The position numbers and the translations under genes are program-made. The notes beneath the pieces are model-generated. The model did not search any database, was not told the origin of the DNA, and saw only the letters and a list, made by a program, of their open reading frames with translations. From positions 124,001 to 188,000 of the forward strand of contig NZ_NPKR01000007.1 of NCBI RefSeq assembly GCF_008329535.1: a stretch of 64,000 nucleotides of DNA, read 5' to 3'. Each line of letters begins with the position of its first letter. The first letter of the stretch is position 1. Source of the DNA: Mycolicibacterium sp. P1-18 (GTDB taxonomy: Bacteria; Actinomycetota; Actinomycetes; Mycobacteriales; Mycobacteriaceae). This document shows positions 61,709 to 64,000 of this stretch, piece after piece.

Positions 61709-62404
61709 GTGCAAAATGCTGTCATGAAGTTGCAGAACCACGACCTCGCCATGCGCATGGCGGAGTTGGCGCGCGTCACCTCGCTGCGCAAGGTCGACGA
61801 CGTGCTGGCCGACGTCACGGCCACGGCGAAGGAACTCATCCCCGGCGTCGACGTCGCCGGCGTCCTCCTCATCGGCAAGGCCGGAAGCTTCGAAACGCTC
61901 GCACCGACCAGCGAACTGATGTTCAAGCTCGACGAGTTGCAGATGCGGTTCAACGAGGGACCCTGCGTCGAGGCGGCGCTCGACGAGATCGTGGTCCGCA
62001 CCGACGACTTCCGCGACGAACCCCGCTTTCCGAACTACGCCCCCGAAGTCGTCAAGCTCGGGGTGCTCAGCGCGCTGTCGTTCAAGCTGTACACCGCCGA
62101 ACGCACCGCCGGCGCCCTGAACCTGTTCGGCCACGAGCCCAAGCTGTGGGACAGCGAGGCCGAGTCCATCGGCATGGTCCTGGCGGCCCACGCCGCCGCG
62201 GCGATCCTCGCCAGCCGCGAGGGCGAGCAGCTGCAGTCGGCGCTGTCGACGCGGGACCGCATCGGCCAAGCCAAGGGCATCATCATGGAGCGCTTCAAGA
62301 TCGACGACGTGCGGGCGTTCTCGATGCTCCGCCAGCTGTCACAGGACACCAACACCAAGCTGCTCGACGTCGCCCAGCGCGTGATCGACACCCGCGGCGA
62401 GTGA
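61709..62404 (+). CDS. GAF-ANTAR domain RNA-binding regulator
   Basis: About 231 residues. A GAF domain (LADVTATAKELIPGVDVAGV to FKLYTAERTAGALNLFG) is followed by an ANTAR domain (RDRIGQAKGIIMERFKIDDV, AFSMLRQLSQDTNTKLLDVA). ANTAR domains bind tandem stem-loops in mRNA leaders and prevent termination. The start is uncertain: GTG 61709 (GGAGAT close upstream), GTG 61688 or ATG 61724. The 181-base gap before it contains no other gene. Its stop is one base from the convergent dehydrogenase stop. Confidence 0.85.
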   Translation: MQNAVMKLQNHDLAMRMAELARVTSLRKVDDVLADVTATAKELIPGVDVAGVLLIGKAGSFETLAPTSELMFKLDELQMRFNEGPCVEAALDEIVVRTDDFRDEPRFPNYAPEVVKLGVLSALSFKLYTAERTAGALNLFGHEPKLWDSEAESIGMVLAAHAAAAILASREGEQLQSALSTRDRIGQAKGIIMERFKIDDVRAFSMLRQLSQDTNTKLLDVAQRVIDTRGE

Positions 62405-62405
62405 G

Positions 62406-63443
62406 CTAGTCGTCCAGGTCGGACAGGTCGAGGACGAAGCGGTACCGAACGTCGTTGCGCGCCAAGCGTTCCAGTGCCACGTCGACGTCGGCCGACGGCA
62501 GTACCTCGACGTCGGCACCGATCTGGTGGTCGGCGCAGAACGTCAGCATCTCGGCGGTCGCCGGGCGTCCGCCGCTGCCCGCCGAGGTGAGCTTCTTGCG
62601 GCCGATCAGCAGGTCCATCGCGTCGACGGTCATCGGCCCGAGGTAGCCGAGTTGGCAGAGGGTGCCGTCCACGCCGGTCACAGTGAGGTACGGCGCCACG
62701 TCGTGGGCGACCGGGATTGCGTCGATTACGACGTCGAAGCGGTCGCGGGCCGCCGCCATGGCCGCGGCGTCGGACGACACCAGGTACTCCGAGGCGCCCA
62801 GTCGGCGGGCGTCGTCGGCCTTTGCCGCCGAGCGTCCGATGGCGGTGGTCGCGGCGCCCAGCGCTGTCGACATCTTGACGGCGAGGTGCCCGAGGCCGCC
62901 GATGCCGACCACCGCGACCGACGTGTCGGGCCCGACGCCCAAGGCGCGCAACGGCTCCCACACGGTGATGCCGGCGCACATCAAGGGTGCGGCCGCGGCG
63001 GCGTCCAGCGTGGCGGGCAGCGCGTAGGTGAACCCTTCGGCGACGACGATCTCGCGGGAGTAGCCACCCAGCGTCGGTGATCCGTCGCGGCGGTCGGTGC
63101 CGCCGTAGGTCAGCGTGGGCGATTCGTGGCAGAAGTTCTCCTGGCCGCGTCGGCACATCGGGCAATGGCCGCAGGAGTCGACGATGTTGCCGACGGCGAC
63201 CGGGTCGCCCGGCCGGAACGCCGACACGGCGGAGCCGGTGGCCAGGACGACGCCGGTGAACTCGTGGCCGGGCACCAGGAGTCCGGGCGGCGTCCACGCA
63301 TGCAGGGCGTGCAGTTCGGAATGGCAGACGCCGCAGAAGTCGACGCGGATGGCCACGTCGTCGTCGCGCAGCTCGCGACGTTCGATGGTGACGCGGGCCA
63401 GGGGGCCGCCGGGGGAGCTGGGGGACAGGCCGACGGTCTTCAC
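62406..63443 (-). CDS. Zinc-dependent alcohol dehydrogenase (CAD/YahK-like)
   Basis: 345 residues from GTG with GAGGAG 4 bases upstream; a TTG at 63455 is less likely. Catalytic zinc ligands are in DFCGVCHSELHAL and PGHEFTGVV; the structural zinc has four Cys in CGHCPMCRRGQENFC. The NAD(P) site is VGIGGLGHLAVKMSTALGA. It reduces aldehydes or oxidises alcohols. It is divergent from a TetR gene with a palindrome near its start. Confidence 0.92.
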   Translation of the reverse strand: MKTVGLSPSSPGGPLARVTIERRELRDDDVAIRVDFCGVCHSELHALHAWTPPGLLVPGHEFTGVVLATGSAVSAFRPGDPVAVGNIVDSCGHCPMCRRGQENFCHESPTLTYGGTDRRDGSPTLGGYSREIVVAEGFTYALPATLDAAAAAPLMCAGITVWEPLRALGVGPDTSVAVVGIGGLGHLAVKMSTALGAATTAIGRSAAKADDARRLGASEYLVSSDAAAMAAARDRFDVVIDAIPVAHDVAPYLTVTGVDGTLCQLGYLGPMTVDAMDLLIGRKKLTSAGSGGRPATAEMLTFCADHQIGADVEVLPSADVDVALERLARNDVRYRFVLDLSDLDD

Positions 63444-63457
63444 GAGACTCCTCAAAG

Positions 63458-63475
63458 AAACAGACTAGTTGGTTT
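63458..63475. promoter_or_regulatory. Palindrome between dehydrogenase and TetR genes
   Basis: AAACAGACT and AGTTGGTTT form an 18-base palindrome with seven of nine pairs complementary (core ACTAGT). It is 14 bases upstream of the dehydrogenase GTG and just downstream of TAGCCT (63486-63481), a possible -10 on the minus strand. It is a likely operator for the divergent TetR. Confidence 0.6.
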
Positions 63476-63521
63476 ATTTGAGGCTACATGTCATCGGGAT
63501 CATGGGTCTAGGGTGGCGCTG

Positions 63522-64000
63522 ATGACAGCCGCACCCGCCACTCCCCGGGGGTTCGCGACCCAGGAGCGGATCGTGGCCGCCGCCACCGCCGAGTTCGCCC
63601 AGTACGGCATCGCCGGCGCGCGGATCGACCGGATCGTGCGTGCCGCCCGCACCAACAAGGCGCAGCTCTACGGCTACTTCGGCGACAAGGACGCGCTGTT
63701 CGACGCGATCTTCGTGGCGTCGCTGGAGCGCATCATGGACGTGGTGCCGATGGACGCCACCGACCTTCCCGGCTGGGCCGTGCGGCTCTACGACGAGTAC
63801 CTGCGGCGGCCCGACCTCATCCGGCTGGCGACGTGGGCGCGCCTGGAACGTCAGCCGTCCGGGCACCTGGTGGGCGACGCCGACCGGTTCGACACCGCCA
63901 AGCTGGCGGCCATCGCCGACGCCCAACGCCTCGGGCTGGTGCGCGACGGCGAGCCCTTCGACCTGATGGCGATGGTGATCGCCATGTCGATGGCGTGGTC
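63522..64000 (+). CDS. TetR family regulator, cut by the window end
   Basis: 159 codons are open to the right edge with no stop. It starts MTAAPATPRGFATQERIVAA, with helix-turn-helix ARIDRIVRAARTNKAQLYGY and FGDKDALFDAIF. The C-domain resembles TetR_C_17-type domains (LATWARLERQPSGHLV). TAGGGT 7 bases before the ATG supports a leaderless start. It is probably the regulator of the divergent alcohol dehydrogenase. Confidence 0.82.
   Translation, partial: MTAAPATPRGFATQERIVAAATAEFAQYGIAGARIDRIVRAARTNKAQLYGYFGDKDALFDAIFVASLERIMDVVPMDATDLPGWAVRLYDEYLRRPDLIRLATWARLERQPSGHLVGDADRFDTAKLAAIADAQRLGLVRDGEPFDLMAMVIAMSMAW

Overview
The window is high-GC actinobacterial DNA packed with short-spaced genes. 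The gene content and order point to a mycobacterium, most likely a fast-growing Mycolicibacterium. From memory of the M. tuberculosis H37Rv map, the order matches the block Rv0875c to Rv0914c: DUF2771 protein, MFS, DUF3027, DUF2530, MarR, SpoU methylase, DUF2537, sepH, serC, diiron protein, fprB, glyoxalase, citA, gltA2, prrBA, accD3, echA6, MBL protein, serine hydrolase, the Rv0909/Rv0910-type pair, Rv0912-type membrane protein, carotenoid oxygenase and thiolase-like protein. Synteny is from memory, not from a search.

Layout. 1-11.6 kb is core backbone. 11.6-14.1 kb is an NAD-salvage operon (pnuC, nadR, nrtR) with a palindrome upstream of pnuC. 14.2-22.7 kb holds a VOC protein, a DUF222/HNH nuclease, a DinB-type protein, citA, pdxH, an MFS carrier, two tandem TetR regulators and gltA2. 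22.7-28.1 kb holds a drug-efflux MFS with its MarR regulator, a large adenylate-cyclase/ATPase protein and a DUF2630 protein. 28.1-31.0 kb has an FKBP isomerase, a BON-domain lipoprotein and prrB/prrA. 31.1-47.5 kb is an accessory block absent between prrA and accD3 in M. tuberculosis as I recall it: a phospholipase D-like protein, a two-gene chromate transporter, three ABC exporters, two flavoproteins, a TetR, an unknown membrane protein, and a GntR-MFS-SBP-cyclodeaminase module. 47.5-57.3 kb returns to backbone (accD3, echA6 and following genes), with a K+ channel, a BKACE-type enzyme and a cupin. 57.3-64 kb has an Hsp20 with a CIRCE element, a double-HxlR regulator cotranscribed with a carotenoid oxygenase and thiolase-like gene, a GAF-ANTAR protein, a zinc alcohol dehydrogenase and a divergent TetR cut by the window edge.

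How the genes work together. The pnuC-nadR-nrtR operon should import nicotinamide riboside and convert it to NAD under an NrtR-type regulator. The second and third ABC exporters look like one heterodimer with a single working ATP site. The accessory block contains several small self-contained units, each with its own regulator and a visible palindromic operator. About twenty genes carry a -10-like hexamer 6-8 bases before the start codon, as expected of leaderless mRNAs in this group. No tRNA, rRNA, CRISPR array, insertion sequence or origin was seen, and no gap longer than about 200 bases is without a gene.
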